The notes beneath the pieces were generated by a model that saw nothing but the letters and a program-made list of their open reading frames with translations, did no database searches and was not told the DNA's origin. A stretch of DNA of 64,000 bases from Bombus terrestris (lineage: Eukaryota > Arthropoda > Insecta > Hymenoptera > Apidae), in contig NC_063274.1 of the NCBI RefSeq assembly GCF_910591885.1, forward strand, positions 1,178,001-1,242,000, in the 5' to 3' direction. Below are positions 38,451 to 51,982 of this stretch, piece after piece. The first letter of the stretch is position 1; every line of letters begins with the position of its first letter. Position numbers and translations under genes: made by a program.

Positions 38451-40764
38451 AATGGCTTTCGATAATAAGGAAAATACGAGCGACACTGCCAAAATTTATA
38501 CGCGTAATCGAAGGAACAAAGTGATCGACGATCAAGCCTCTTTCAAGCGGCAAATATTTGTTACGAAATCAGCTGATCGGTTGTAACTACGTCGTTGTTA
38601 TTGAATTTTTTCACAAAAAGAAATAAGCTACTTGCGCGATGAATAGTACTTCGTAATAGATGCTAATCAACGACGAAATGTTTAGTATAACGTATATATA
38701 AATATGCAACGTCGAACAAGCGTTAAAAGAATTGGCTGCGTTATTTGGTATTTTAACATTTTCGCTGTTAATCTATGCATATTTGCTAGAAATATTATCG
38801 CGCTGCTAAGGTTGAACAACGATAATTTTGGCTTGTTCGATAACGTTCGAATTAGCTGCCGATTATCGATATTGCATCGAAGCAGGAAGTTTCCGTTGGT
38901 TTAGCTTTTATCTTTAACAACGAAACCTTGACGGATACGGAAATAGTGGTTTTTAGTTTGCGCTACGATGCCTATATCTGCGTAAAGCTCGTTTAAAGCG
39001 AACGGTTAACGCGAATACGAGCAAGTTGCGAGAAAAAGGATTTCCTTAACTTCGATATACGTATCCGTGTACTCGCATATCTAGTTAAATCATTACACCT
39101 CGTAAAAAGACGTTCTTCTTTCAATCTCTCGCGCGTAAGAAATTGACGTAACTTGATGAATAGAGATACAACTGACATAGTCTACCGTACGATGCGACTC
39201 GTCTTTACCTTTCTTTCTCTTCCACGTTTGAGGATGGAAAGATTGAACGGAACGCGCAAATAAACACGTTGGTGTTGGTAAAGGGAAGTATGTAAGTATC
39301 GTGTGCGCGATCGTACATTTTCTGTGACGTAATCAATCGCGGGTGCGAAGGTCGTGTCGATGAGCAGAAGCTAATAAAGAGTCAAGGATAATAATTACTT
39401 ATTTATAGGAATCGACTACAACGTTACAAGTATCGTTACAACGTTCTTCGAGCAAAATCTGCAACGTTAGCGCTTTCTTTTAACGTCGTTCGGTAACTCA
39501 ACCGACCATCTCTCGATAAAGTCGATTGAGATTTACTATTGTCTACGTTACAATTACATCGTCGACGCACGTTTATCGGGCTTTTATTCGTTGAAATTAA
39601 AGAAAAAGAGGAATTTGTCGATATCTGACCCTCGGTAGGTTTGATTTCTAGTCGACGTTTTTGCGTTATGGAGGCACAGGCTTTCCTCGATAACGCGTAA
39701 ACGTTACGTAAGTCAGGTAACGATCTTACACAACTGTTGCTAGAAAGAAATTATGCAGTCGAAAAGAACAAATATCGCCGAGTAAAGGATCAGGTGTTGT
39801 GCGAGGCGACACGGTACGCTCGAAAGGTTGCGAATGTGTTTGAATCGCGGGAAACGTTGACCAAGTGAAACGATCGAGAAGGGACCTACGATTTGTTACC
39901 AATTATCAATGTACAATTCGGAATTGTTCAAGACTGTGTGGACGAAGATAGGACAAATATGCAGCTACATTACCTGTGCCAAGTCTTATCTTTCGGGTCA
40001 GTTTAACGAGCGAGTATGAATCATATCATTATCCTATGCGTAACGAGTCCGATATTTTTAACGGTTATCGTGCCGTGTTTGAAAATATGCGCGTTACCTA
40101 TAGCTTTGCTGCGTGTCTTCGATAACGGCTTTTAATAATCGGTTTTTAACGGTACAGTACTACAGTAAATTCTAAAAATCGTTAGTCATACGAGTTAAAC
40201 TGTTTGTAACTGTTCGTCGTTACCTCTTGCTAAATCGTCTGCTTTAACCGAGCAAGTGTTTCGCATAACGATATTATTACGTATAATGCAAAGATACGTT
40301 GTATGATACCAGGTCGAATAAAGTACATGGAAACGAAACGTTGGTCGCTAGACGGAGGTACTTTCACTTTCCATCGCTGCAGCTATCCGTTGCTTGCTAA
40401 TCTACTCAAATGGTATACCTAATGTCGCGCTTCTACGTTCTACGCGTGTCATATGCATACGGCCGAATCAATTAAAATCGTTGGAAATTTAGTTTCTTAT
40501 TTGTCAAGCTATCGGTGAAAATATCGTTTTCAATATCATTCCTTCGAGCTTGCTACCGTACTTATATTCGGATCTTTCCTAATTTCAAATTGTTTTCCCC
40601 GTAATCAGGATTTCGTATCAACGAAATTCTTTAAATAGTACAAAGTAAATATCGATAATCTTTCAAACGTACGATTCATGATTTTCTAATCAATTTTATT
40701 TCGTAATATTTTCTTCGATCGTTCGTTCTTTGCCGTATTATAGGCAGATAATAATTTTATTGTA

Positions 40765-40787
40765 GCGCGCGCGCGCGCGCTCGCGCG
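40765..40787. repeat. Alternating GC dinucleotide run
   Basis: About 22 bases of alternating G and C, interrupted once by T. Alternating purine-pyrimidine DNA of this type can adopt Z-form. A similar run occurs at 58175-58197. Confidence 0.85.
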
Positions 40788-40827
40788 TGTGTATTATATA
40801 AACTACTGTATCGATTTTACAACCTTC

Positions 40828-40965
40828 CAATGAGTCACATCCTGCAGTTTGAAAAACATTGCCCTAGCTAGAGGGAGCTGGTTTGCTGAATTCTCGAAAG
40901 GCTCTGGAGGAATGAAATTTAGGACAAGGTCAGGTCACGCGTGAAATTCTTGCGATAATCCCATT
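40828..40965. promoter_or_regulatory. Candidate enhancer block with AP-1 and nuclear receptor half-sites
   Basis: In contrast to the CpG-rich flanks this stretch has almost no CpG and a mixed composition. It contains TGAGTCA (40831-40837, AP-1 consensus) and AAGGTCAGGTCA (40926-40937, two overlapping AGGTCA-type half-sites). It could equally be an old repeat copy. Confidence 0.3.
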
Positions 40966-42812
40966 TTTTTCGTTGGTCAAGCATCAGTGAAAATATCAAT
41001 AAGTATATCAGTTTCAAGGTTAAGTATCCAAAATGCGAGAACGGTAAAGAAAGAAGTAGAAATTAACAAAATTTCGAATATTTCATATTTATCATTTAGG
41101 TTAGGTAGTGTTACGATTGTACTCGTATTTTATTTATATTAGACGATATCAAGTACCCTTTCCTTTCTTTCGTTTATTCTCGCCTCTTCTCGTCTCGTAT
41201 CGTACGTAATGTAGAATTAAAAGTGAAATCTTCTTTCGAAATCTTACAATAGTCGCCTTTCACTAATCTTCCGATAATTTCTCGAAATTCCTACGTGCAC
41301 TTTTCGAATGCTTTTCGAGAAAATACGTTTGCAAAATCTACAAAAATATGTATCTAGAAGAATCGGCGTTAACTGACGCGAAACCGACTAGTTCTTGTTT
41401 TACGGTATTTTATCAAGTAATCAAACTTTCTATCCGTTGAACGATATACAAGTAATACTTGGAGAAACGTTGCACGATCAGCGAGGTTACAATATTTTGC
41501 GCAAGGTAACACACATAGTACGATCTTTGAACTTTGAATTCTCTTTACGTTAAGCACGATATGCGCCGTAATATATTTTCCAAAGTCTCTAAAGTTTAAA
41601 GTAACATCTGTTGCGAATATATCGCGTCGATTGTGCGATAAATATGCAAGCGGTCGTTCAAATTTATTAATATTGGCTATCCAAAGTAAAACGTTAGCAA
41701 GATCGTTGGTGTGTGATTACGGGGACGAATGGCCTCGTTTGACTTTACCTGTCTTCTTGATACGAGGAAAAGCGTGACCTAGTTTTCATTGATCGCAATA
41801 GGCAGCAAATGTTGGAAAAGCGATCCGATACGAGAACGCGGAAATTATTAGCTGAACGCAAATTGAAAATGAATAGTCGCGCGACAAGTATGTTTTCAGG
41901 GAAAGGAAATTGGTCGAGTGTTCGTCGACTTTGTTAAATCGGAATTCGTCGGCTATACGCGCGTACAAAGACGGGAACATTGCCGTATATTTCAATGGAT
42001 TGTTTACGTCCGTTGTAAGCCCTGCTACCGGAAATATGTAACAAAAGGACACGATCGAGCGACAATAGTTCTCTTCTTCTTTCTCTTCTGTTCTTCTTCT
42101 GGACAGATTTTACCAGTATCCGTGTACGTACACAAGCGTGTAGATGTACAAATATGTAGGCGGACCAACGAATGAGCGCACGCGCTACCCTTTGTCTCTG
42201 CTCTGTGGGTTCGCATCTCCCAACCTCTCGAATCTAGGCTGTTACCGTGGCAACACAGCTACCGAATAGAGAAAAGAGAATTTTACCGTACGAGGAAATT
42301 TTTCTATCGATAAATAAGACAAAGTTCAACGTCGTTTTCAATTCTTTAAACAACGATTACGATCGTAAATCGTTACGCTTATTGTCCGATGACGTGTCTT
42401 TAAAAATGTCAAAATTGATCATACTCACGAATTGACACTGTGAAAGAATGGTCTGACGAAATAACAATATGCTCCTTCTTATAATATATTCATATCGGAA
42501 ATATAGGACAAGCTAGCGGTAGCCAAAACGCTTCCTCTCGCCATGTAACGCTTCCTTCGTTGTCTATCCATCTAACTTCTCATTTTCTAACGTCTGCCAC
42601 TTTCCTTTTTATGCGTGTATATTTGTGCGTCTGACTTTATGAGTATGTGAAAAAGGAATCGAGGAAAACTCGGGACACGCTGCAATAAACTCGATATATC
42701 AAATTTTAATTTTGTACCGATTTAATACGCCGATATGCACACATATGTATATACACATACATATATACGTAAATAAAGTTATCATTACGTATAATCTTTT
42801 TTTATGTTTCAG

Positions 42813-42914
42813 GTTAGTATCGTTATTCGTGTAAATTTGGACCGGGAGAATGGCCGGTAAATTACAAAATTTAGGAAATTTACCAGTGTCGGAATCTTGT
42901 TCTTCGATTATACG
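42813..42914 (+). other. Exon-like segment with start codon, frame does not fit trc
   Basis: Bordered by a good acceptor (TTTATGTTTCAG) and a good donor (ACG then GTAAGA). An ATG at 42850 opens 21 codons (MAGKLQNLGNLPVSESCSSI) and leaves phase 2. Joined to the common trc exon at 52694 this would be out of frame. It could be an untranslated internal leader exon with an upstream reading frame, part of another gene, or a false pair of splice sites. Confidence 0.3.
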
Positions 42915-44184
42915 GTAAGAGAAATCGTCGAAGGAACGTATAATTTCTTCGTTATATTGCCTCTATATTTATTATTCCGACAAATTTATCGAAAAAAGTT
43001 GGAAACTCCGATCGAAGGACTTCTTGGAGAATGTTGCGATTAAGAACAAGAATTACGACACGTACTATAACATCGCGTTATTTTAACACGATTTCGATGA
43101 AATTAAGAGATAAAATCTTCCTCTCGTTGATCTTTTCCCTCGTTCTTTGCGTTCATTCAAATTAATCTAAAAAACACGTTGAAAAAAAAGAATAACTCTG
43201 GAATTAAAGGAGAAAGTGTTTTCGCCGTGGTTAACATGCAGTTAATGCGCTGGTAATGTTATATAACCTTGTATAAATCGTTATTAAAATTAATTGGTTC
43301 CACGTGATGGCGATTATCAATAATTTTTCATTTTACTCGTTGAATCACGAAAGATGATTCACGCTTGACCTCGGACCAGGGCCCACACGTGTTTCACAGG
43401 TTATTTTCCATAATGTGTTTGAAAATCAATCTGTTTCCTCCATAGGAAAATATGAGTTAAATTTTAGTAACGTCGATGATGCCTAAAATTAAATACGAAG
43501 AATCGCTACGTTAAAAATGTGAATCAACGATACATTTTAGAACGTTTCTGAAATGATTCGTATGTACTGAAATATTCGTATGTACGGTAAATATTAAAAA
43601 AAGTGAAAATCCTGTTTTTTGTAAAAGGTAATAATTGATCATGACATAGAAACAGGCTCGTTAAACGAACGATAATCGCGTGACGTTTGCGAGGTGGGAA
43701 ACACGTGGTAGATGAGCAATGCAAATTAACGTATAAAGTGGTAGAACAAGTGTACGAATTAGATCGGGCAAGCGGCGAGTAAACGCGCGCGCGTTCGCGG
43801 CGAACAACCGAGGACGAACGGTCGACGAATAGGCAAGCAAAGTCGAGCAACTGAGCGAGCAGCTGACGCGGCGAAATCAATATTCCCACGTGAAGAGGTG
43901 GACGATGTATTATATGTACTTAGATAGAGGGCAATGTGAGCGCCGCGTCGCACTGTACCGTTCCGCTATATCTTTTGTTAATCTGCCCATCTTTACTCGC
44001 GTAAACTCCTTATCTGCAAAACAGATTTACAAAGTTAAACGAAGAAATAAGTTTTTAGCAAATGTCTCCGTATAACGTTTATAGCATTCGCTAGAGCACT
44101 CGCATACCACCGACGTATTCTTTTGCGTTGAATTTTCTTACGGAAAGTGCCACGTGAACAAAAATGTGGATATTTCAGAGGACG
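42915..44184 (+). other. Intron-like region, no gene seen
   Basis: About 1.3 kb without a recognised gene. A GC-rich part at 43680-43960 has overlapping low-complexity frames on both strands that I regard as chance. Confidence 0.4.
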
Positions 44185-44200
44185 CCCCCCCCCCCCCCCC
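44185..44200. repeat. Run of 16 C
   Basis: Homopolymer C tract, continued by TCCC. It marks the left edge of a GC-rich block that holds the 44.5 kb minisatellite. Confidence 0.9.
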
Positions 44201-44472
44201 TCCCTTAGAAGCCGATATTAGCGGAAGGTTTGTCGATCAACGCGTTAATCGATAAACCTATCGGTGCCGTTAACTAAGAAATTAAATTGAAAAGATTGGT
44301 TGGACGGTGAACGTTTGGATTTGATTATACTTGTATAGAGAGCGGAAGGAAAGAGATAAAGAAATAATGAGTACACGACGGCGGCGGGGTTGAAAATACT
44401 GAGACGTCGGAAGCGCACAAGTGGGTAACTGTGATCAGGTGACGAGGGTAGGCTGGCTAGATCGTCGCGTCA

Positions 44473-44624
44473 CGGTCCGTGGTCCGTAATCCGTAGTCCA
44501 TGGTCCGTGGTCCGTGATCCGTGATCCGTGCTTCGCAGTCCGTAGTCCGTGGTTCGTGGTTCGTAGTCCGTGGTTCGTGGTTCGCAGTCCGTGGTTCGTG
44601 GTTCGTAGTTCGTAGTTCGTGGTC
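44473..44624. repeat. Seven-base minisatellite, about 20 units
   Basis: Tandem imperfect copies of a GTGGTTCGTGGTCC-type sequence with a seven-base period (unit GGTCCGT or GGTTCGT). Because seven is not a multiple of three, a frame through it repeats every 21 bases; on the minus strand this gives a repeated LRTTNHG peptide. I treat the reading frame as a by-product. Confidence 0.88.
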
Positions 44625-45391
44625 GAGGTAGTCACGCGCACTTTCGGTCTTCTCCTCCTACTTCGGTCCCCCCTCCCCTCCGATCGTGCTAGCGTTTTCT
44701 GGACGAAGTTTCTCTTGGGTTGTATGTTGTATAGTGTACGTATAGGATCTCGGCGGGCATCGAGAGAAGGAGACGAGAGAAAGAGATCGGGAGTCGCCGG
44801 TTGGCACTTGTGTGACGCGTTTCGTTGCGTTTGTCTCGTACGGTTCGAACCGTCGCGCTCTTCTTTCTGCCGTGTTTTTGGAGAGAAGCTCGAATGACGA
44901 GCAGGTCGCGTGGTCGTCGTATAGTCGGAGTTGGAAGTGGGCATCCGTCGTTCGGTGGTTCCTTGTCGTCACCGTCGTCGCCGCCGTCGTCGTTGTCGTC
45001 GCCGTTTCGTCGATCCTTGGGGACGAGAACACGAAGAAAAGTGCATTCTTTCGTTCGATGCGTTTTCGTAGCCGTTCCAACGTCTACGTGTTCCACGGTC
45101 TTGACGAAACCCGCTAAAATTGGATACCACGTCGACCACGCGATATTCGTAGCTGACCAACACCAAAGACGAGTCGAATGATGCGCAGTCGCGTGAAACC
45201 GCTTCGCCAACGATAACAAGGAAAGTACGAATTTCTTTTAACTTCCTTTCCGATCTACCTCGTTCTAACTTGCGTCAAAGTGCACGCGTTGCTTCGTTGT
45301 TTCCTACTTTTTTCTCCTGATCGCGACGTGCATCGTTTAAACTCAACACTAGCACTTCTCTTTTACGTAATGTTACAATATTTCTACGACG
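44625..45391 (+). other. trc: Candidate non-coding first exon or promoter block of trc (45 kb)
   Basis: A GC-rich, CpG-rich block with a GTC-triplet tract (about 44965-45010) that ends in a strong donor at 45391 (ACGACG then GTAAGTCG). Overlapping open frames of 90-176 codons on both strands come from the base composition. The left border is unknown and transcription from here is inferred only. Confidence 0.33.
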
Positions 45392-48300
45392 GTAAGTCGT
45401 CGAGTTAGTTGATGAGTCGTCGTCGTGGTGTCGAGAATCGTGAATCGTGACTGACTGACATCGTCTTCCAAGAACTCTCGACAATCGTCTCACGAAGTCC
45501 GCGTTCTTCGAGGAAACTGAGAAAAGAAAACCGAACGAAACGTTACGTATACATGATCATAGCCATGGAACAAAGTGGCACGCGATATATTTCGAGCATT
45601 CGCGAAACGTTTCATAATTATAGAACTATTTGAAAGTTTGGTTATTCGTTGCTCTCCAACTATGCGCGATTATCGTTTCACGTGTCTTGGAATTCGGACG
45701 AACCGTTGGAGCCGACGACTCTTGGATACGGTATCTCGAACGATGGTTCGAACTACGATTTATTTTGAGTGCGTAAAGTGACGGTTTTATTGCGCATCAA
45801 CTAATACCACGCATACCTAAAATAGCGACAACGCGTCCTCGTAAAACTCGTTCACCGCGCATGCCGCTCTGACGTAAAACACGAACAAACGCCGAACTCG
45901 AAACTATAAACAAACGTCCACGAGTTTGCTAAAAGTTGCGCTTCGCAGCCACTCGTTCTTTCCGCGAGTCGGCTCGATTTTCTGCATTTTCTTGCAAACG
46001 TCTTCCTCGAACCGAAAACATTCGTTTCGATTTGCACGAGTATCCCCAGTGGAGAAGAAGAACGGTGGTCAGTTCGATCGGGCCTTTTGATGTGCAAGCG
46101 CGGCTCGTGTAGAGTGGTGCGTTCGGTAAGAGTCGAAGAACGGTAAACCAACCGTTAGTAGGTGAAAGAGCACGGGACGGGACCGGGGCATGGTACGAAG
46201 CCACGATGAGCAACGAACTCTCGAGCGAGCGAACGGGAGCGAATGACTCAGGCTCGGGCATCCGCGTGACACAGATATACATACATGTGATATATACAAG
46301 CGCTACGACCATTGTTATTCTTTCAACCATTCCATCATTCCTACGATTTATTATTCTACGAGTGGTCTCATCGGTTTTGGTACGTTAGTATATATGTAGC
46401 TGATGCTTTTCGAAACCATCGTATGATAAAATCAAATTCTACCCTTTGGAAAGTGAGTAACGTCAACTGTAACCTTCGATATTTTACGTTTCTTTTTTCA
46501 ACAAATAACAAGAGGCCGTAGCGCGTTGAGACGGTTTTTTTTTTTAAATTCTAACCAATGTTTATTCATCGAGAACGAAACACGCTTGCACACCTGGGAG
46601 AAATTGCTTGTATCTCGCAACTATTCGGATCGAACGAAGGTGTTATTTTTCTCAAAGGTCGTCTCCGCTGACTATCAAAGAGGCGTTATTCGTAAAGAGA
46701 CGTTCCTCGAAGGAAAAGCTTTTCCTCGAGCTACGCCTTTGCATGGAACCGATACAGGACTGTTTTTACCCGGATAAAGCGATCGGATCGATATCGATCG
46801 TTTACGACCACTCGTACAAGCTACGGATACAAGCAACCGGATCAAACCATTTCGGTTTGTCGGTAAAATTGGCAAATGTTGAAAAATGTAAACGCGAGAA
46901 TCACTGAAAAGAAGAAGAAAAGAAAAGATTCAAATTACGTATATTCGTATTTGGCCGATACGTTCAGCTAGAATCGATCGCGTATAAACCGTTATAAATT
47001 GTGCGATATATGTATTGAGTTTGAAAGAGCGTGGAACAGTCGAAATACTTATAAAAATATCTTATATTGCAAAGCGACAAACTTCTTCGAACGAGCCTAT
47101 TGGTCGTACAAGTACGACAGTTTTGACGTTCGTACGAGTGCACTTGCCGGCGATAGCTGAAAATAAGCATAGCTTTTTAAGAATATCGTTTGAAAGAAAG
47201 CAATCGTTGGATCGTGTTTCGCCTAAAGCTACGTTGACCTCTCGTTTCCAATCGAGCAAGGATATAGGCCGCGTCAGGAACGTAGATCAGGCTAGTCTTC
47301 TTTCGTCGCTACGTTTGTTCGATATCGCGAAAATAAACGATGCTTCTAATCTAATTCACGTTTGAAAAGAAGCAGAATCAAGAATCGGGCTTCGGAAAGG
47401 GTCTCTTCTCAGAAAATCGTATGGTTGTTCGGCTTTGTAGGTGAATGTACCGTTTGTTTAATTCCGCTATACCACGCGATGAATTCTCGTTTAGCGTTAC
47501 TCGAAGGAAATCAATACATAGACAATAAAACTTATTAAACAATAAAAAATTGATTACTGAGGTTACTCGCGAATACGTACTGTCCAATTGTAAATTGGTC
47601 AATTCCGATCGATTCGCGACATCGTTCTGAATTATTTGCTGGATCGCGCGATAGCTTCGAGCGGAATAATAACGTTTTACTTTAAGCAACTGTATACAAA
47701 GAATGTATGTATATGCATATCGACCTAAAAAATCGTATTTCGTATTTAATTCGACCGGTATATACCATGATCGAACAAAGCCACTTAGAGTACATATACC
47801 TGCTCCGAAGCGAGCACAAAGTCGTCTTGCTTCGATTTTCCTTCGATCAAGATTGTATACATACATACATACGTATAACCATATCGATTGCTGAACGATT
47901 TTACGTACAAAATCGACGGAATCGTTACGAATAAACGTCGAATTAAATTTAATAACGACGTCTCTTGTTAATCTTTTTCTATATTTCTACGTTAGTTGTA
48001 TACGCGTTATATTTGGAGATATTTTTTGGGGGCACATGGAGCGGTATCGAAAAAGAAATCTTCGACGAAATCTCGTCGAATTTAGTAGCAAAAGTATCGA
48101 TCAATGCTGCACCGAGCGGTCGCCGCGTGTATCCTCGAGATAAATTTAGGTACTGCTACTGCTTTTTAGATTCGTCGTATATAACTGTGACGTCGGTCGC
48201 GAACATTCCTTGGTCTTTCAAACCAATCATAGCGAATAAATTATAGCAGCGCTTTTATCTCTTAGCGGATATTCGTAATTGTATATTTACAGAGAATTAT

Positions 48301-51300
48301 CGTTGGTTAAAATTATACGGCCTTTCCACACGCAATTAACGCGCTTCGTTTTACGATACTTCACATCGCGTAAATGTGTACGATGAGAAAGTATAATCAA
48401 CCATCGTGAAAATGTTTTTCTTACTCCGAAGTTTGTCTTTGAAGATAGCGGAAGAAAACAAAAAGGAAAGAAGTCTCAAACGAAAGGTATAAAAAGTAAA
48501 AGATAATTTGAATCGAGTTTTAGGAATCGGGAACAGAGAAAATGACGATGAATTATGAAAAAGGTTTGAATCAGCGAGTGTCGGTAGCGACGAAATGGAA
48601 AAAAAATGAAAATGGATAGGAAGAAAATGTCGGTAGAAAACGTCGAGCGGCTAGTTCGCAGCAAGTCGCGAAGATAAACGAGAGTTTGGAAGAAAGGAGA
48701 AGGAAAAACACGAGTTCTGACAGCGTTGAAAAGAAGAGACGAAAGTAAAGCATCGTACGCGTCAGTGATTAGCGTATAGAATCGCGCGTATCGACATAAG
48801 TAATTTTCGTAGCATCTTGCAAGCAGGAATGATTGGAATTGCAAGTATCTCGAAGAATATCTACGCAGGATTTTTATGGCGGGCATTACCCGTTCGTTCA
48901 CCGTCGCGAAAACGTGAGGTGTTTGAAAATGCATGCCGTTTGAACGCCGTAACCGTCGATCACGTAAAAAGAAATCGATTTTCCGCGATTACTCGCCATA
49001 GTGCGCTAAGGAAGAAGGTACTCGATCGCCTTCGTTATTTACACGGTCGTCGAATGTAAATAATCTTTAAAAGTGCTGACGCCGATAAGCACCATTACCA
49101 CCGACGCCTACGCATACGTGACTCATGCTCTCGATAGTTGGTACGTTCGTAGCGTAACGCGTGATACGTATATGCACGCGATACATACATACAGCTAATC
49201 TTTAGTCCTTCGCCGTTCCCCAATATAGCGCTTTTTTCTTGGTTGTCCCGTTTTCCTATGTTTCCCTTTTTCCGCCATAGTTTACGCGAATTATCGTCAG
49301 AACTCGATAAAAATATAATAAACGGTCCGAGTAATTGCGAACGCGTAGCAATACAAAACGCGCATTCCTTTCCCCTTTCTCTTTTCTCTCTGCCTTTCTC
49401 GAGTTTGATCGTTGCGATCGATACATCTGCGATTCACGAACAGAAGACGAACTTGACGTTTAAAGCAATTTTAGAGTAATTTCAAGCTAAATATTACGAT
49501 ATCGACGTAATCGAACGAATATTACAATAGCCCTTGAGGCTGAATAAACTTACGCTTATTCTTGCGTATTATCTCACCTGCGTTTCGTTTCCTAACTCTG
49601 AACGGTTTCTCTTTATCCGCGATAGTCGATCAGCGTCGATCAGATTCGATCCGCGTCGTTATCGTTATAGTCGTCGTTATTTTCGAAGAATGAAAATAAT
49701 TCATTCGACGACATCGTTCGTTCGTCGATCAGTTTCTGAAAATGGCATTAAAAATAATCGTTTAACCCTGTTTGTGAAAGCGTTATGCCTCAAAGGCAAA
49801 GCTACGAGGAAATTTTTAGATTTTTATCTGAAATGCTTTGGCAAGCGTTTCCGGTCGAAAAACCTCGATGCTCGCCCACTTACGCCAACTTGCGGTAACG
49901 CGGTAGACGGCTCGCAGCGTTACTCGATGTTCTTACTCGAACACGTTCAGTTTCTCGCATCACGCGCATACTCGTACGCTTGTTGCAAGATGTTTCGAGA
50001 AGTTGCGTTCCGTCGTCGATACTTTCTATAAAGATACCCTCTAATTTGTGTTTTACACACGACATTTCGTTTTATCGGACTGTAGACAGGAGATCGATTC
50101 TAATTGAATTTTCAAAGAATGAAATTTCGATGGTTTATCGCGATACGGAAGAGATTCGAAACGAAAGAAGACCAGGCAGAACATCTCGGATATTAGTGAG
50201 ACAGCGTTTTGTTGATCCGTGCACGCGCGTTTCCGAGAGTAAGTGGCACGGTCTAAACGTAAGAGCATCTGCGATGATATGTTAACTTTATTCGATAATG
50301 CCGGCGATATTTGTCGATAACTTGCCATGTGCCACGTACACCACCATAGTTTCTGCCTCGTAATTTCTTGGCGCGCGTGATATCAGAGGCTTTGGTCGTA
50401 AACCTTCGATTAGCAAAATTTCGAAAGCTTTGATTTCCTGATTAAACTTTGTTGTAAAGTACAAGACCGTTTCGATGATCGTTCAATTTGGAAAAGAATC
50501 ATCGACGTATGAGATGAGGAAAGGACAGTTTAGCAAGGAAATAAGTAATTAATTCATATTTTTATCGGTTTCCTTATAGGATTACAACGTCACGCTTCCA
50601 TACACGTTTCGCGCACAGTACTCGATACAATATAAAAAAATATGGCAATGTACATAGCTAAAAAGGTGAATGGTATATACGTACATAGTTACTGGCGTTG
50701 CTCATAGTTAAAACTATATTCGACTCGATCGAAGGTCGTTATAGCAAGATGCAATCAACGTTCTCGCTTTCACACGATTTCTAACCGAAGTTCAACGACG
50801 TTGCGTACGTAATATCCAAAGTTCCGATAATTTTATTCTACGCTTTATTCTGTTGCCTTTTACGATTCATTTTGGCAATGTACCTGTTTATTCGTTACAT
50901 CGCGGTTTCTTGTACGATAGTTCCTTGACGTTAACGGGTATTAAATATCGTCCGTACAGCGATCGAAACGGGAAACGCCTTCCCTCGAAAGTTTTTGAAA
51001 CGTCGGCGTTTGTCCGCAAATCTATCGAATTATTTATCAGCGTACAGGATATTTATCATCGTGCCGTTTGCCGTTTCCAATTCAGCAGTTCAAGTCAGTT
51101 CAATTGTCAATGATATCTACGTTGCTTGATCGCGATTTTGCAGCGATAAGGTGGTTTCGATGTCACAAACGATTTTGGTGAAAGAAGGAAACGGAAGTAC
51201 CCGTATCGGAATAGTCGCAAACTCTTCGACCGCGCAACGTCGAAGGAACAGAGAAAACCGGCTAGTAACGAAAACACTAACGGTACGCGATTTACGCAAT

Positions 51301-51720
51301 CGGTGTCGAAGAGAAGCCTTAAGATCAACGGCGTTGCGTATCTTCGATCTGCATCTTATACTCGATCGTAATCGTTTCCCACATCGTATCGCGATAAATG
51401 TATCTAGCGATTTTTGAAATTGTTTGAAATATCGTCGAAACGAGTCGTAATTTTATCGGATTTTAAAGCAGAATTATCGAAGATAGCACGAGTGTGTCAA
51501 TCTCGACGATCGACATATTTTCTTAGTATTCCAAGCGGCAAGAGAACACGAGATTAATTACAAAAGTGGCAACGAAGAGCCGGGTAGCGTAGAAGAACGT
51601 TGAGGCACAAGAAGAACGTTGTTCGCGTGTCTTATGTTACCCTTTATTTGCAGACTGAACGCAAGAGACGCGCAAAGTATGGCTTCTAGAATAGTTTAAT
51701 GCGGCCTTGCAGACCGTAAT
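45392..51720 (+). other. Intron-like region, no gene seen
   Basis: About 6.3 kb of CpG-rich intron-type DNA. Several open frames exceed 100 codons (for example 47866-47378 minus and 49534-50031 plus), but none has family motifs, splice context or protein-like composition. Confidence 0.4.
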
Positions 51721-51982
51721 GTAATCAGCGCGTGACGTCATTGTACCTACTCCCTAGTTGTGCGAGGATCGAATCGCGAAATATACCTTGAGGACGAGTG
51801 TACCGGAGACGTACGCGAAGCTGGCGAATCGTGCCGTTCGATCTCTTCGGTATATCTCGGTACATATATTTCTTCGATTCGATTTCGTATTCGTATCTTC
51901 GCGTCTGTGTTCGTTCTCGTATCTTCGGTAAAATGGTCCTCGTCTTCGCGGAATCGTAAGGGAGCAGCGACGTTGTTCTCCC
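51721..51982 (+). other. trc: Candidate proximal first exon of trc with CRE at its left edge
   Basis: A full CRE palindrome (TGACGTCA, 51733-51740) lies at the left edge, and a strong donor (exon end 51982, then GTAAGTATAAG) at the right. This is the closest good donor upstream of the first common coding exon (52694), so it is a plausible leader for the short isoform starting at ATG 52705. It is non-coding with respect to trc; the transcription start is not determined. Confidence 0.42.

Larger units (their letters stand above)
38451..42812 (+). other. Intron-like region; CG-dinucleotide run and a distinct conserved-looking block
   Basis: About 4.4 kb without a recognised gene. It holds an alternating CG run at 40765-40787 and, at about 40828-40965, a CpG-poor block with an AP-1-like site and a nuclear-receptor-like repeat. 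Confidence 0.4.

Noticed and set aside
44435..45219. Long minus-strand frames of 140-176 codons
   Set aside because: They run through the seven-base minisatellite and a GTC triplet tract and have no family motifs or splice partners.
47378..47866. 162-codon minus-strand open frame
   Set aside because: No recognisable domain or splice context; composition like neighbouring chance frames.
49534..50031. 165-codon plus-strand open frame
   Set aside because: No family motif; contains runs of R and F typical of chance frames in this CpG-rich intron.
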